64,000 nucleotides of DNA from Seohaeicola sp024304985 (GTDB lineage Bacteria; Pseudomonadota; Alphaproteobacteria; Rhodobacterales; Rhodobacteraceae), in the NCBI RefSeq assembly GCF_028802875.1, contig NZ_JARAMP010000001.1, positions 124,001-188,000 on the forward strand. The letters run 5' to 3'. Below, in pieces: positions 52,658-61,163 of this stretch (position 1 is the first letter of the stretch; each line of letters starts with the position of its first letter). Both the position numbers and the translations under genes were made by a program. The notes beneath the pieces were generated by a model. It was given only the letters and a program-made list of their open reading frames with translations, was not told where the DNA came from and did not search any database.

Positions 52658-53314
52658 ATGACCGTCCTCTTTCGCCTGATCCTTGCCCTACTGATCATTC
52701 CCGCAAGCCTGACATCCGCGCCCCTGCGCGCCGACGGCGAAAGACCCGGAGAGTTCGACTATTACGTCATGGCGCTGAGTTGGTCGCCCAACTGGTGTGC
52801 GCTGGAGGGAGACGCGCGCCGCTCTCCGCAATGTCGCGCGGATAGCGGGCATGGCTGGATGCTGCACGGCCTGTGGCCGCAATATCATCGCGGCTGGCCC
52901 AGCTTTTGCCGCACGACCGAGCCGCAGCCCACCCCGGCCATGACCGCAGCGATGGCCGATATCATGGGCACGCCGGGCCTCGCTTGGCATCAGTGGCGCA
53001 AGCATGGGGTCTGCAGCGGGCTGTCGGCGCGGGCCTATTTCGATCTGTCGCGACGGGCCTATGACAGCATCACGCGGCCGGACGTGTTCAGACAGCTTGA
53101 ACGCCCCGTCCGCCTGCCTGCCAGCCTGATCGAAGAGGCGTTTCTGCGCGACAATCCCGGTCTAGAGCCGGACATGCTGACCATCACCTGCCGCGAAGGC
53201 CGGATTCAGGAGGCGCGTCTGTGCCTGTCCAAAGACCTGAACCCGGTGCCGTGCGGGCGCGATGTTGTCCGTGACTGCACGCTGCGGGACGCGTTGTTCG
53301 ACCCGCTGCGCTAG
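52658..53314 (+). CDS. Ribonuclease T2 family protein, exported
   Basis: This 218-aa secreted endoribonuclease has a signal peptide (FRLILALLIIPASLTSAPLRA) and both catalytic segments: CAS I in MLHGLWPQ and CAS II in HQWRKHGVC. Several cysteines could form disulfides. The ATG at 52658 has GGAG upstream. It would degrade RNA in the periplasm or outside the cell. It converges on the H-NS-like gene. Confidence 0.92.
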   Translation: MTVLFRLILALLIIPASLTSAPLRADGERPGEFDYYVMALSWSPNWCALEGDARRSPQCRADSGHGWMLHGLWPQYHRGWPSFCRTTEPQPTPAMTAAMADIMGTPGLAWHQWRKHGVCSGLSARAYFDLSRRAYDSITRPDVFRQLERPVRLPASLIEEAFLRDNPGLEPDMLTITCREGRIQEARLCLSKDLNPVPCGRDVVRDCTLRDALFDPLR

Positions 53315-53320
53315 GTCACA

Positions 53321-53641
53321 TCAGACCAGCAGATCGTCGGGCGATACGCCCGAAGTCACGGCGGTCTTGAACCATGCAGGCTGACGGCCCTTGCCGGTCC
53401 ATGTGATGCTGGCATCATCCGGATGACGGTATTTCGGGGCGGCGGGCTTGCGCTTTGTTTTGCCCTGCGGCGCGCCGGTCAATTCCGAAAGGGAAAAGCC
53501 CATTTCCTTGGCTTTCGCTTCCAGAGCGGCCAGTGCTTGAAGTTTCTGACGCTCTTCAAATCCTTCAATGGCTTTCGCCACTTTCTTCTGCAGAGCTTTC
53601 AGGTCGGCCAGAGACATTTCTTCGAGGTCGATATGTGCCAT
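53321..53641 (-). CDS. H-NS family nucleoid protein (HvrA-like)
   Basis: This protein of about 106 aa has an N-terminal coiled-coil dimerisation helix (LEEMSLADLKALQKKVAKAIEGFEERQ) and a C-terminal DNA-binding region with YRHPDDASITWTGKGRQPAWF, the H-NS AT-hook-like motif as in Rhodobacter HvrA. It would bind curved or AT-rich DNA. The start is MAHIDL at 53641 by homology or MDLSL at 53656; ribosome binding sites are weak for both. Its upstream region is unusually AT-rich. Confidence 0.9.
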   Translation of the reverse strand: MAHIDLEEMSLADLKALQKKVAKAIEGFEERQKLQALAALEAKAKEMGFSLSELTGAPQGKTKRKPAAPKYRHPDDASITWTGKGRQPAWFKTAVTSGVSPDDLLV

Positions 53642-53656
53642 CAGGGATAGATCCAT

Positions 53657-53927
53657 TCATTACACCAAAAAACAGGGTTTTCGCAAAAGCGATGCTGCCT
53701 CACTTCGGCAGCACTCTGTATGGGCCGGACCATACTCGCCAGTTTAGATAAGGCAAAACGAAATTATCGAATACCGAAAGAATTGCCAAAAGTTATCGCT
53801 AATTCGTCATCAATTTCCATTCTTATTCCCGAATTCATGATCGTTATGGATGAATTGCTGACATATCGCGCAATCATAGTGCGATCTTTCATGCGCTCAC
53901 CCTGACCGAATCACAGAGTAGCTCATG
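53657..53927. other. AT-rich intergenic region upstream of the H-NS-like gene
   Basis: This stretch is much richer in A and T than the surrounding DNA, especially about 53745-53890. It contains a 61-codon frame (53720-53905, +), which has no recognisable features, no ribosome binding site and is probably not coding. The likely role is the promoter and self-regulation region of the H-NS-like gene, since such proteins prefer AT-rich DNA. Confidence 0.5.
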
Positions 53928-53954
53928 AAAAAAGGGAGGCCCGGCGGCCTCCCT
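53928..53954 (-). terminator. Terminator after the quinone oxidoreductase gene at 53979
   Basis: An 8-bp stem, GGGAGGCC with GGCCTCCC, and a 4-nt loop are followed by six T residues on the minus strand. Confidence 0.87.
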
Positions 53955-53978
53955 TCCCGTTGCTTCAATTGACGGAGA

Positions 53979-54962
53979 TCAGGGTCGCAGGATCGTGCTG
54001 CCCGTTGTTTCCCGCGCTTCAAGCGCTCTGTGGGCGGCAGCGACCTCGGCCAGCGGGAAATGCTGGTCGATGCGGATCGCAACATCGCCGGACTGGACTT
54101 TTTCGAACAGATGCGCGGCCATCGCCTGACAGGTGGCGTGATCGGAAATATGCGTGAAAATCGTCGGACGCGTCAGTTTCAATGATCCCTTCGCACCAAG
54201 GATACCCAAATCAAAGGGCGGCACTTTCCCCGAAGCGTTGCCAAAGGAAATCATCATTCCCAGCGGGCGCAAACTGTTCAGCGACCCCTCGAATGTATCC
54301 TTTCCGACAGCATCCATGACCGCATCGACACCTTTTCCATCGGTCAATTCGCGGACTTTCGCCGCAAAATCACCCTCGCGGTAATTCAGGCAATGACTTG
54401 CACCGTGATCCAGCGCCAGTTGACATTTTTCATCCGTCCCCGCGGTGCCGATCAGCGTGATCCCCTCAGAACGGGCCCATTGGCAGGCAATCAGCCCGAC
54501 CCCACCCGCAGCCGCTTGAAACAGAACAGTATCACCGCGTTTCAACGGAACCGTGCGGTGGAACAGGTATTCCACCGTCATGCCTTTCAGCATCATGGCG
54601 GCGCCCTGCTCGAAGGAAATCCCCTCGGGCAGCGGGCAGACTTGTGCGGCAGGCATCACCCGCGCCTCGGCATAACTGCCCGGCGGCTGTGAGGTATAGG
54701 CCGCGCGGTCACCGACCTTGAGATGGGTCACACCCTCTCCCACTGCCTCGATCACACCGGCGGCTTCCATCCCCAAAGCATGGGGCAGCGGCAGCGGATA
54801 AAGTCCCGTGCGCTGGTAGACGTCGATGAAATTCAGTCCACAGGCATGGTGGCGGATACGCACCTGCCCCGGCCCCGGCTCGCCGACCTCGCGGTCCACC
54901 AGCTTCATCTTTTCCGGGCCACCGAATTCCTCGATCACCACTGTCTTGGCCATGGTCGTCAT
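53979..54962 (-). CDS. Quinone oxidoreductase (QOR/zeta-crystallin type)
   Basis: This 327-aa NADPH-dependent MDR enzyme has EEFGGPEKMKLVDREVGEPGPGQV, GVGLIACQWARSEGITLIGT as the nucleotide-binding loop, and GVDAVMDAVGKDTFEGSL. It probably reduces quinones or enones. Catalytic zinc ligands are absent. The start at 54962 has AGAGGAA upstream. A second quinone oxidoreductase gene lies 45 bp upstream on the same strand, so both may be in one transcript with coq9. Confidence 0.88.
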   Translation of the reverse strand: MTTMAKTVVIEEFGGPEKMKLVDREVGEPGPGQVRIRHHACGLNFIDVYQRTGLYPLPLPHALGMEAAGVIEAVGEGVTHLKVGDRAAYTSQPPGSYAEARVMPAAQVCPLPEGISFEQGAAMMLKGMTVEYLFHRTVPLKRGDTVLFQAAAGGVGLIACQWARSEGITLIGTAGTDEKCQLALDHGASHCLNYREGDFAAKVRELTDGKGVDAVMDAVGKDTFEGSLNSLRPLGMMISFGNASGKVPPFDLGILGAKGSLKLTRPTIFTHISDHATCQAMAAHLFEKVQSGDVAIRIDQHFPLAEVAAAHRALEARETTGSTILRP

Positions 54963-55007
54963 ATGGGTTCCTCTTCCCTTGGTCTTTGTCTTCACTGTCC
55001 GGTCAGG

Positions 55008-55991
55008 TCACGCGACCTTGAGGACGATCTTTCCGATATGCGCGCCTTTTTCCATCCGGTCATGCGCGGCGGCGGCGTCGTCCAGCGCGAACTCGCTGTC
55101 CATCACCGGGGCAACGCGCCCCGCAGTCAGCAGGGGCCAGACTTCGGCGCGCAGATCATCTGCAATACGGGCCTTGGCCAGGTCGCTTTGCGGCCGCAGC
55201 GTGCTGCCGGTCATGGTCAGGCGACGACGCATCAGATCACTGAAATTCACTTCGACCTTGGCACCTTGCAGAAAGGCGATCTGCACCAGACGTCCATCAT
55301 CGGCCAGCGCCCGGAAATTGCGTGGAATATAAAGGCCGCCGACCATATCAAGGATCAGGTCCGCCCCACCTTCGCCCCGCATCACCTCGACGAAGTCTTC
55401 CTCACGGTAGATGATGGCACGCTCGGCCCCCAGATCGGCGCAGGCGCGGGCCTTGTCGTTGGACCCGACCGTCACGAAAACACGCGCGCCAAACGCGCGG
55501 GCCAACTGGATCGCCGTGGTGCCGATTCCGCTTGATCCGCCATGGATCAGAAACCGCTCACCGGCGCGCAGGCCGCCCCTTTGAAACACATTGGACCAGA
55601 CGGTGAAGAACGTCTCGGGCAGGCAGGCTGCCTGTTTCAGGTCCATCCCTTTCGGCACAGGCAGGCAATGCGCGGCGGGTGTCGCCACATATTCGGCATA
55701 ACCGCCGCCGGGCAGCAGGGCGCAGACCTGATCGCCCACCGACAGATCGCTGACACCGGCCCCCAAAGCCACGACCTCGCCCGCGCCCTCAAGTCCCGGC
55801 AGATCGCTGGCGGTGGGCGGCGGCGCGTAAAGACCCGCGCGTTGCAGGGCATCGGGCCGGTTCACCCCGGCATAGGCCAGTTTCAGCACGACCTGTCCGG
55901 GGCCGGGCTCCGGGACCGGGCGGGTGCAGGGGCGCAGCACTTCGGGTCCGCCGGGTTCGGAAATCTCGACGGCGCGCATGGTCTGGGTCAT
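55008..55991 (-). CDS. NAD(P)H quinone oxidoreductase, PIG3 (TP53I3) family
   Basis: This 327-aa zinc-free MDR enzyme starts MRAVEISEPGGPEVLRP and has the family's GVNRPDALQRAGLYAPPP, HGGSSGIGTTAIQLARAFG and IIYREEDFVEVM. It would reduce quinones with NADPH. It lies between coq9 and the other quinone oxidoreductase on the same strand. Two adjacent quinone reductases beside coq9 suggest a quinone-related unit, though this is inference. Confidence 0.88.
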   Translation of the reverse strand: MTQTMRAVEISEPGGPEVLRPCTRPVPEPGPGQVVLKLAYAGVNRPDALQRAGLYAPPPTASDLPGLEGAGEVVALGAGVSDLSVGDQVCALLPGGGYAEYVATPAAHCLPVPKGMDLKQAACLPETFFTVWSNVFQRGGLRAGERFLIHGGSSGIGTTAIQLARAFGARVFVTVGSNDKARACADLGAERAIIYREEDFVEVMRGEGGADLILDMVGGLYIPRNFRALADDGRLVQIAFLQGAKVEVNFSDLMRRRLTMTGSTLRPQSDLAKARIADDLRAEVWPLLTAGRVAPVMDSEFALDDAAAAHDRMEKGAHIGKIVLKVA

Positions 55992-56021
55992 TGTCTGTCC
56001 TTCATCTTCTGTGTCTGCTCC

Positions 56022-56714
56022 TCAGCCCCGGCCATCCCATCGGCCCGGCCAACCACCCTCGGGCGCAGTTTTGCCGGGGGCGCGGATTTTGCCAAGCACG
56101 GCCATCGGCGCGGACAGCAGGCTGCTGAGCGCCTTGTTGTCACGCACGCTCGCCTTGAACTTCTCGATCCGCATCACGTCGTCGATCCGACGGTCCAGAA
56201 AGGCCCATGTGGCCTGATGATCCAGCGAATCATCTCCCAACCAGAACAGGACCGTGGCCCCATAGACGCCCGAGAGGGTCGCGCGCTTGGTGTACCAGTT
56301 GATATCATCGGAGGTGTCACCGAGTGCGGTCCAGATCTGGTCGCAGGTGTTCCATATGGCCCGCGCGCCGTCGGGGGCATAGACCGGCAGGGAAAACAGC
56401 GTGGTTCCCCGGCGCACCAGTTCCTTGTCCTCTGCCGCTTCCAGCCGGTAGCGGACCGCCAGCGCCACGCGGTCGCGAAACCGCAAGGCCGACAGGTCCG
56501 TGGCGGCCAGTCGCGCCAGCATTTGCGCGTCGCCGCGCTGATGATAGGCCAGCGCCAGATCCACCGCGCCGCGTGGGCAGGCCGCCCGCGCCACTGTGCG
56601 GTCGAGGCCCGCATCGCGGATCGCGGCGGCGAAGGTCGCTTCGGACCAGCCGTCGAAGGGCACATGGATCAGGGCTGCGTCCAGCAGCCGGTCTTTCACA
56701 TCTGTGTCGGTCAT
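56022..56714 (-). CDS. COQ9 family protein
   Basis: This protein of about 230 aa matches COQ9, a lipid-binding factor with a TetR-like fold that supports ubiquinone synthesis. The segments FAAAIRDAGLDRTVARAACPRG and DISxDINWYTKRATLSGVY-like TSDDINWYTKRATLSGVY are typical. ATG 56714 has AAGGA at a good distance; an ATG at 56738 lacks one. It is divergent from rpsU. Confidence 0.9.
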   Translation of the reverse strand: MTDTDVKDRLLDAALIHVPFDGWSEATFAAAIRDAGLDRTVARAACPRGAVDLALAYHQRGDAQMLARLAATDLSALRFRDRVALAVRYRLEAAEDKELVRRGTTLFSLPVYAPDGARAIWNTCDQIWTALGDTSDDINWYTKRATLSGVYGATVLFWLGDDSLDHQATWAFLDRRIDDVMRIEKFKASVRDNKALSSLLSAPMAVLGKIRAPGKTAPEGGWPGRWDGRG

Positions 56715-56765
56715 CCGGGGTTCCTTCTTGTCCGTCATGCCCGCTGCGGCGCACCGGGCTTACCC

Positions 56766-56794
56766 TAGACAAGTAGGGCACGCTTTGCTATACG
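56766..56794 (+). promoter_or_regulatory. Promoter of rpsU
   Basis: TAGACA, a 17-bp spacer and TATACG make a good housekeeping promoter, giving a leader of about 47 nt. Confidence 0.62.
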
Positions 56795-56847
56795 GCCACC
56801 TCCTGCAAATTCTTGCAACTCAAACTTAGAAAGGTGGTGAAAACCAC

Positions 56848-57054
56848 ATGCAGGTTAGTGTTCGTGACAACAATGTCGATCAGGCCCTTCGGGCTCTGAA
56901 GAAAAAGCTGCAGCGTGAAGGCGTGTTCCGCGAAATGAAGCTCAAGCAGCATTTCGAGAAACCCTCCGTCAAAAAAGCGCGCGAGAAAGCCGAAGCTGTT
57001 CGCCGTGCCCGGAAACTGGCGCGTAAGAAAGCCCAGCGCGAAGGCGGGCTTTAA
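56848..57054 (+). CDS. rpsU: 30S ribosomal protein S21
   Basis: This 68-aa basic ribosomal protein begins MQVSVRDNNVDQALRALKKKL and ends in a lysine- and arginine-rich helix (RRARKLARKKAQREGGL). It has its own promoter and a strong terminator, so it is monocistronic. AGGTGG precedes the ATG. Confidence 0.96.
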   Translation: MQVSVRDNNVDQALRALKKKLQREGVFREMKLKQHFEKPSVKKAREKAEAVRRARKLARKKAQREGGL

Positions 57055-57093
57055 GCCTCCTTCTCTCAACAGCCTGAACGCTAGAAGATGACG

Positions 57094-57127
57094 ACCCCCG
57101 TGCCCTGTGCCCGGGGGTTTGTTTTTG
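57094..57127 (+). terminator. Terminator after rpsU
   Basis: CCCCCG pairs with CGGGGG around an 11-nt loop, followed by TTTGTTTTT on the + strand. Confidence 0.85.
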
Positions 57128-57230
57128 TCCGGGGCCATGGTGTCCCACCGTGGGACATTTTGCGGATCAAGCGATATCAAAGGGTTACGCGGCCGCGTTT
57201 ACCGAATTTCAACCTTCGTGACGGCTATGT

Positions 57231-57788
57231 TCACACCTGCCAGCGCCGCACCAGACGGGCGATGCGCAGGCCGAAGCGGTGGGCGGTTTCCAGATCGCCC
57301 GCTTCCACCATCAGCGCCTTGTCGCGCGAGGATGTGGCCCCCAGACCCAGCCAGACGCCGCTGGCGTTGATGCCGGGGTTGTCCTTGTTCGCAGGCGCGC
57401 CGATCTGGTCCTGACCGATCCAGACCATGCCATGCTGCGCGGCGAAGATGCTGAGTTGCATCAGCGTGTTCAGCTTGTCGCCGCCGGGAAAGGTGGCGAC
57501 GGTGAAGCCTGCGGCGAGTTTATCGGCCCAGCCCTGCGCCGCCCAGATTTCGCCGCTGGCATCCATGAAGGTTTTGAACCCGGCGGAGGCGCTGCCCATA
57601 TAGGTGGGCGCGCCCATGACGATGGCATCGGCGGCATCGAGGGCGTGCCAGTCGGTCTCGTCCATCGTGTTGACGTTGATCAGTCGCGCGTCACAGCCGC
57701 CCTCGCCCAGCGCGGCCGCGATCACTTCGGCCAGACGCAGCGTATGGCCGCGCCCGGAGTCGTAGGGGATCGCCACATTTCCCGCCAT
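57231..57788 (-). CDS. Flavodoxin family protein (NAD(P)H quinone oxidoreductase-like)
   Basis: This 185-aa FMN protein has the phosphate-binding IPYDSGRGHTLRLAE, MGAPTYMGSASAGFKTFMD and TFPGGDKLNTL of the WrbA/flavodoxin-like group. It may reduce quinones or carry electrons. Its ATG overlaps the stop of the GMC oxidoreductase as ATGA, so the two are translationally coupled and may work together. Confidence 0.85.
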   Translation of the reverse strand: MAGNVAIPYDSGRGHTLRLAEVIAAALGEGGCDARLINVNTMDETDWHALDAADAIVMGAPTYMGSASAGFKTFMDASGEIWAAQGWADKLAAGFTVATFPGGDKLNTLMQLSIFAAQHGMVWIGQDQIGAPANKDNPGINASGVWLGLGATSSRDKALMVEAGDLETAHRFGLRIARLVRRWQV

Positions 57789-59374
57789 CAGCGTGCCTCC
57801 GCAAGGATCATGTCGGCGGCTTTTTCCGCGATCATGATGGTGGGTGAGTTGGTGTTGCCCGAGGTGATGAGCGGCATCACGCTGGCATCGACGACCCGCA
57901 GACCGGCCACACCGCGCAGACGCAACTGACCGTCGAGGGGCGCGGCGTCATCGGTGCCCATCCGCACGGTGCCGACGGGATGGAAGATCGTGGTGCCGAT
58001 ATCGCCTGCGGCCTGCGCCAGTTCCGCATCGGTTTGGGCGGTGAGGCCGGGTTTCATTTCTTCGGGCGCATATTTCGCCATGGGCGATTGCGCCATGATC
58101 TGCCGCGCCTGCCGGATCGCGTCCACGGCGACACGGCGGTCACCTTCGGTGCTGAGGTAATTGGGCGCGATGCGCGGCGCGTCGCGCGGATCATTGCTGG
58201 TGATTTCCACCGTGCCGCGGCTTTCGGGGCGCAGGTTGCAGACTGACGCGGTCATGGCGGGGAAGTCGTGCAGGGGCTGGCCGAATGCCTCGAGCGTCAG
58301 GGGTTGGACGTGATATTCCAGATCGGCGGTGGCCAGATCCGGGCGCGAACGGGAGAAGGCCCCCAACTGGCTGGGTGCCATCGACATCGGCCCCGAACGG
58401 CGCAGCACATATTCCAGCCCGATCATCGCCTTGCCCCAGAGGGAGTTCGCCGTGGTGTTCAGGGTCTTGGCCCCTTTCAGCTTCCACGCGCAGCGCAGTT
58501 GCAGATGATCCTGAAGGTTCGCGCCGATGCCGGGCATATCGCGGATCACGTTGATCCCATGGCGCGCCAGCAGATCGGCGGGCCCCAGCCCCGAGAGTTG
58601 CAGCACCTGCACCGATCCGATGCTGCCTGCGGAGAGGATCACCTCGGCCCCAGCGCGGGCGGTCTTGACCTGCCCTCCTTGCAGGTATTCGACGCCGACC
58701 GCGCGACCATCCTCGATCAGCACGCGGCGGGTTTGTGCGTGGGTTTCGACCTGCAAGCCCTGCCCTGTGCGGGTCCGCAGAAAGGCGCGGGCCGTGTTCA
58801 TCCGCCAGCCTTTGCGCTGATTGACGCGGAAATAGCCGACGCCTTCGTTGTCGCCGGTGTTGAAATCGGTGGTTTCGGGCAGGCCCGCGGCCACGGCGGC
58901 GGCTTTCCAGTCGTCCAGCACGTCCCAATGGAGGCGCTGGTTATCCACCCGCCATTCGCCGCCCGCGCCGTGCATGTCGGAGGGGCCATCCACGAAATCC
59001 TCGGACTTCTTGAAATAGGGCAGGACATCATCCCAGCCCCAGCCCGTCAGGCCCATTTGCCGCCAGCCGTCATAATCGGCGGCTTGACCGCGCAGATACA
59101 GCATCCCGTTGATCGAGGAGCAGCCCCCCAGCACCTTGCCGCGCGGATAGATCAGGGAGCGCCCGTTCAGGCCCGGTTCATTGGCAGTGCGATACATCCA
59201 GTCGGTGCGCGGATTGCCGATGCAGTAGAGATATCCCATCGGGATATGCACCCAGTGATAGGTGTCGGTGCCGCCCGCTTCGAGCAGGAGGACACGGTGC
59301 CCGGCGTCGGTCAACCGTTTGGCAAGGACGCAACCCGCGCTGCCCGCCCCCACGATGATGTAATCCCAGCTCAT
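57788..59374 (-). CDS. GMC family oxidoreductase (choline dehydrogenase-like)
   Basis: This 528-aa FAD enzyme starts MSWDYIIVGAGSAGC and shows the GMC signature 1 region (YPRGKVLGGCSSING), signature 2 (GAEVILSAGSIGSVQVLQLSG) and the C-terminal HPVGTVRMG with the catalytic histidine. It oxidises an alcohol, possibly choline, a long-chain or polyethylene-glycol-type alcohol; this cannot be fixed by sequence. ATG 59374 has AAGGAG upstream. A flavodoxin gene is coupled downstream; an Lrp gene lies upstream. Confidence 0.9.
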   Translation of the reverse strand: MSWDYIIVGAGSAGCVLAKRLTDAGHRVLLLEAGGTDTYHWVHIPMGYLYCIGNPRTDWMYRTANEPGLNGRSLIYPRGKVLGGCSSINGMLYLRGQAADYDGWRQMGLTGWGWDDVLPYFKKSEDFVDGPSDMHGAGGEWRVDNQRLHWDVLDDWKAAAVAAGLPETTDFNTGDNEGVGYFRVNQRKGWRMNTARAFLRTRTGQGLQVETHAQTRRVLIEDGRAVGVEYLQGGQVKTARAGAEVILSAGSIGSVQVLQLSGLGPADLLARHGINVIRDMPGIGANLQDHLQLRCAWKLKGAKTLNTTANSLWGKAMIGLEYVLRRSGPMSMAPSQLGAFSRSRPDLATADLEYHVQPLTLEAFGQPLHDFPAMTASVCNLRPESRGTVEITSNDPRDAPRIAPNYLSTEGDRRVAVDAIRQARQIMAQSPMAKYAPEEMKPGLTAQTDAELAQAAGDIGTTIFHPVGTVRMGTDDAAPLDGQLRLRGVAGLRVVDASVMPLITSGNTNSPTIMIAEKAADMILAEAR

Positions 59375-59403
59375 TGCGGCGTTTCTCCTTGGTCGCGGTC
59401 GGA

Positions 59404-59862
59404 TCAGACCGGGATCGCGGTGGTTTTGAACACGGTGCGCAGGGCGAAGCTGCTTTGCATCTGGGCGACACCGGGCAGGCGCGAGAGGTGCTGTCGGTGG
59501 ATGCGGGCGAAATCCTCGGTATCCTCGGCCACGATCTTGAGGATGTAATCGGCGGTGCCTGCCATCAGGTGACATTCCAGCACATCAGGGATGCGCGAGA
59601 CGGCCTTTTCAAAGGCGTCGAGCAGTTCATCCGCCTGGCCGGACAGCGTGATCTCGACAAAGACCAGCGTGGGCAGACCCATCTTGCGCAGGTCGAGCAG
59701 AGCAACGTAGCTACTGATATAGCCCTCTTCCTCAAGCCGCTGGACGCGGCGGTGGCAGGCGGAGGCGGAGAGGTTCACTTCCTCGGAGAGGTCCGCGTTC
59801 GAGATGCGGCCCCGGCGTTGCAGCACCGCAAGAATACGTCGATCCGTCGGGTCAAGCGCCAT
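59404..59862 (-). CDS. Lrp/AsnC family transcriptional regulator
   Basis: This 152-aa regulator has an N-terminal helix-turn-helix (RRILAVLQRRGRISNADLSEEVNLSASACHRRV, about residues 8-40) and a C-terminal RAM ligand-binding domain (ETLSGQADELL-like VEITLSGQADELLDAFE). It is divergent from alanine dehydrogenase, which members of this family (AldR, BkdR type) often control in response to amino acids. The start at 59862 is by homology. A 9-bp inverted repeat in the divergent gap is a candidate site. Confidence 0.92.
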   Translation of the reverse strand: MALDPTDRRILAVLQRRGRISNADLSEEVNLSASACHRRVQRLEEEGYISSYVALLDLRKMGLPTLVFVEITLSGQADELLDAFEKAVSRIPDVLECHLMAGTADYILKIVAEDTEDFARIHRQHLSRLPGVAQMQSSFALRTVFKTTAIPV

Positions 59863-59873
59863 GAAACGCAGAT

Positions 59874-59905
59874 TCCTTCGATGAATGGGCCAGTTGATCG
59901 AAGGA
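59874..59905. promoter_or_regulatory. Inverted repeat between lrp and ald, candidate Lrp operator
   Basis: TCCTTCGAT and ATCGAAGGA are perfect 9-bp inverted arms with a 14-bp spacer, about two helical turns apart centre to centre. The left arm also supplies AAGGA upstream of the lrp start codon. Lrp proteins bind paired sites in this manner; binding is inferred. Confidence 0.5.
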
Positions 59906-60005
59906 TATCCGCAAATCGGCCTGAAATGCGACCCCGAAATCAAGGGATTTGCGTGTGTTTCGCGCGATGATGGGGAAAACAAAACCAACAAGGGAGAGGA
60001 CCACC

Positions 60006-61121
60006 ATGAAAATCGGATGCCCGAAGGAAATCAAACCGCAGGAATTCCGCGTGGGCATGACGCCCAATGCGGCGATGGAGGCTGTGGCGCATGGCCATCA
60101 AGTCATGATCGAGACCGGCGCGGGTGTGGGCGCGGGCTTTGCCGATGCGGATTACGTCGCGGCGGGGGCTGTGATCATCGGCACGGCGGCGGAGGTGTTC
60201 GCGCAGGCGGACATGATCGTGAAGGTCAAGGAACCGCAGGCCGGGGAGCGCAAGATGCTGCGCCCGGGGCAGGTGTTGTTCACCTATCTGCATCTGGCGC
60301 CGGACCCGGAGCAGACGCGGGATCTGCTGGCCTCGGGCTGCACGGCGATTGCCTATGAGACGGTGACGGACCGGGCGGGCGGGTTGCCGCTCTTGGCGCC
60401 GATGTCGGAGGTGGCGGGGCGGTTGGCGCCGCAGGTCGGGGCATGGACCTTGCAGAAGGCCAATGGCGGGCGTGGGGTTCTGATGGGCGGCGTGCCCGGC
60501 GTGGGACCCGCGAAGGTGCTGGTGATCGGGGGCGGCGTCGTGGGGACGCATGCGGCCAAGATCGCGGCGGGGATGGGCGCGGATGTGACGGTGCTGGACC
60601 GGTCGCTGCCGCGCTTGCGTTATCTGGATGATGTGTTCGGGGGGCAGTTCAAGACGGGCTATTCCTCGGCCGGGTTGCTGGCGGAGTTGCTGCCGCAGGC
60701 GGATATGGTCGTGGGGGCGGTGCTGATCCCCGGGGCGGCGGCGCCCAAGCTGATCACACGGGCGCAGTTGGGGGTGATGAAGCCCGGTGCCGTGCTGGTG
60801 GATGTGGCGATCGATCAGGGCGGATGTTTCGAGACATCGCGCGCCACGACGCATCAGGACCCGATCTATGAGGTGGACGGGATCATGCATTACTGCGTGG
60901 CGAATATGCCGGGTGCCGTGGCGCGGACATCGACGCTGGCCCTGGGGAATGCGACGATGCCCTTCATGCTGGCCTTGGCGGACAAGGGGTGGAAGCGGGC
61001 TTGCGCCGAGGATGCGCATCTGTTGGCCGGGTTGAACGTGCATGCGGGGCAGTTGACCTATGCCGCGGTGGGCGAGGCGTTGGGGATGGCGACGGTCGAT
61101 CCGCGGTCCTTGGTGGCGTGA
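60006..61121 (+). CDS. ald: Alanine dehydrogenase
   Basis: This 371-aa NAD-dependent enzyme converts L-alanine to pyruvate and ammonia. The start MKIGCPKEIKPQEFRVGMTP, the catalytic YLHLAPD histidine region, and the nucleotide-binding VLVIGGGVVGTHAAKIAAGMGADV are typical. GGGAGAGGA precedes ATG 60006. It is divergent from an Lrp regulator that probably controls it. Confidence 0.95.
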   Translation: MKIGCPKEIKPQEFRVGMTPNAAMEAVAHGHQVMIETGAGVGAGFADADYVAAGAVIIGTAAEVFAQADMIVKVKEPQAGERKMLRPGQVLFTYLHLAPDPEQTRDLLASGCTAIAYETVTDRAGGLPLLAPMSEVAGRLAPQVGAWTLQKANGGRGVLMGGVPGVGPAKVLVIGGGVVGTHAAKIAAGMGADVTVLDRSLPRLRYLDDVFGGQFKTGYSSAGLLAELLPQADMVVGAVLIPGAAAPKLITRAQLGVMKPGAVLVDVAIDQGGCFETSRATTHQDPIYEVDGIMHYCVANMPGAVARTSTLALGNATMPFMLALADKGWKRACAEDAHLLAGLNVHAGQLTYAAVGEALGMATVDPRSLVA

Positions 61122-61163
61122 TCTGCGGGGGCGCGGCGGGGGGAACCTGCCGCGCCCTTTTGG

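Noticed and set aside
53720..53905. A 61-codon + strand frame in the AT-rich gap
   Set aside because: No ribosome binding site, no recognisable domain, and the region is better explained as regulatory DNA.
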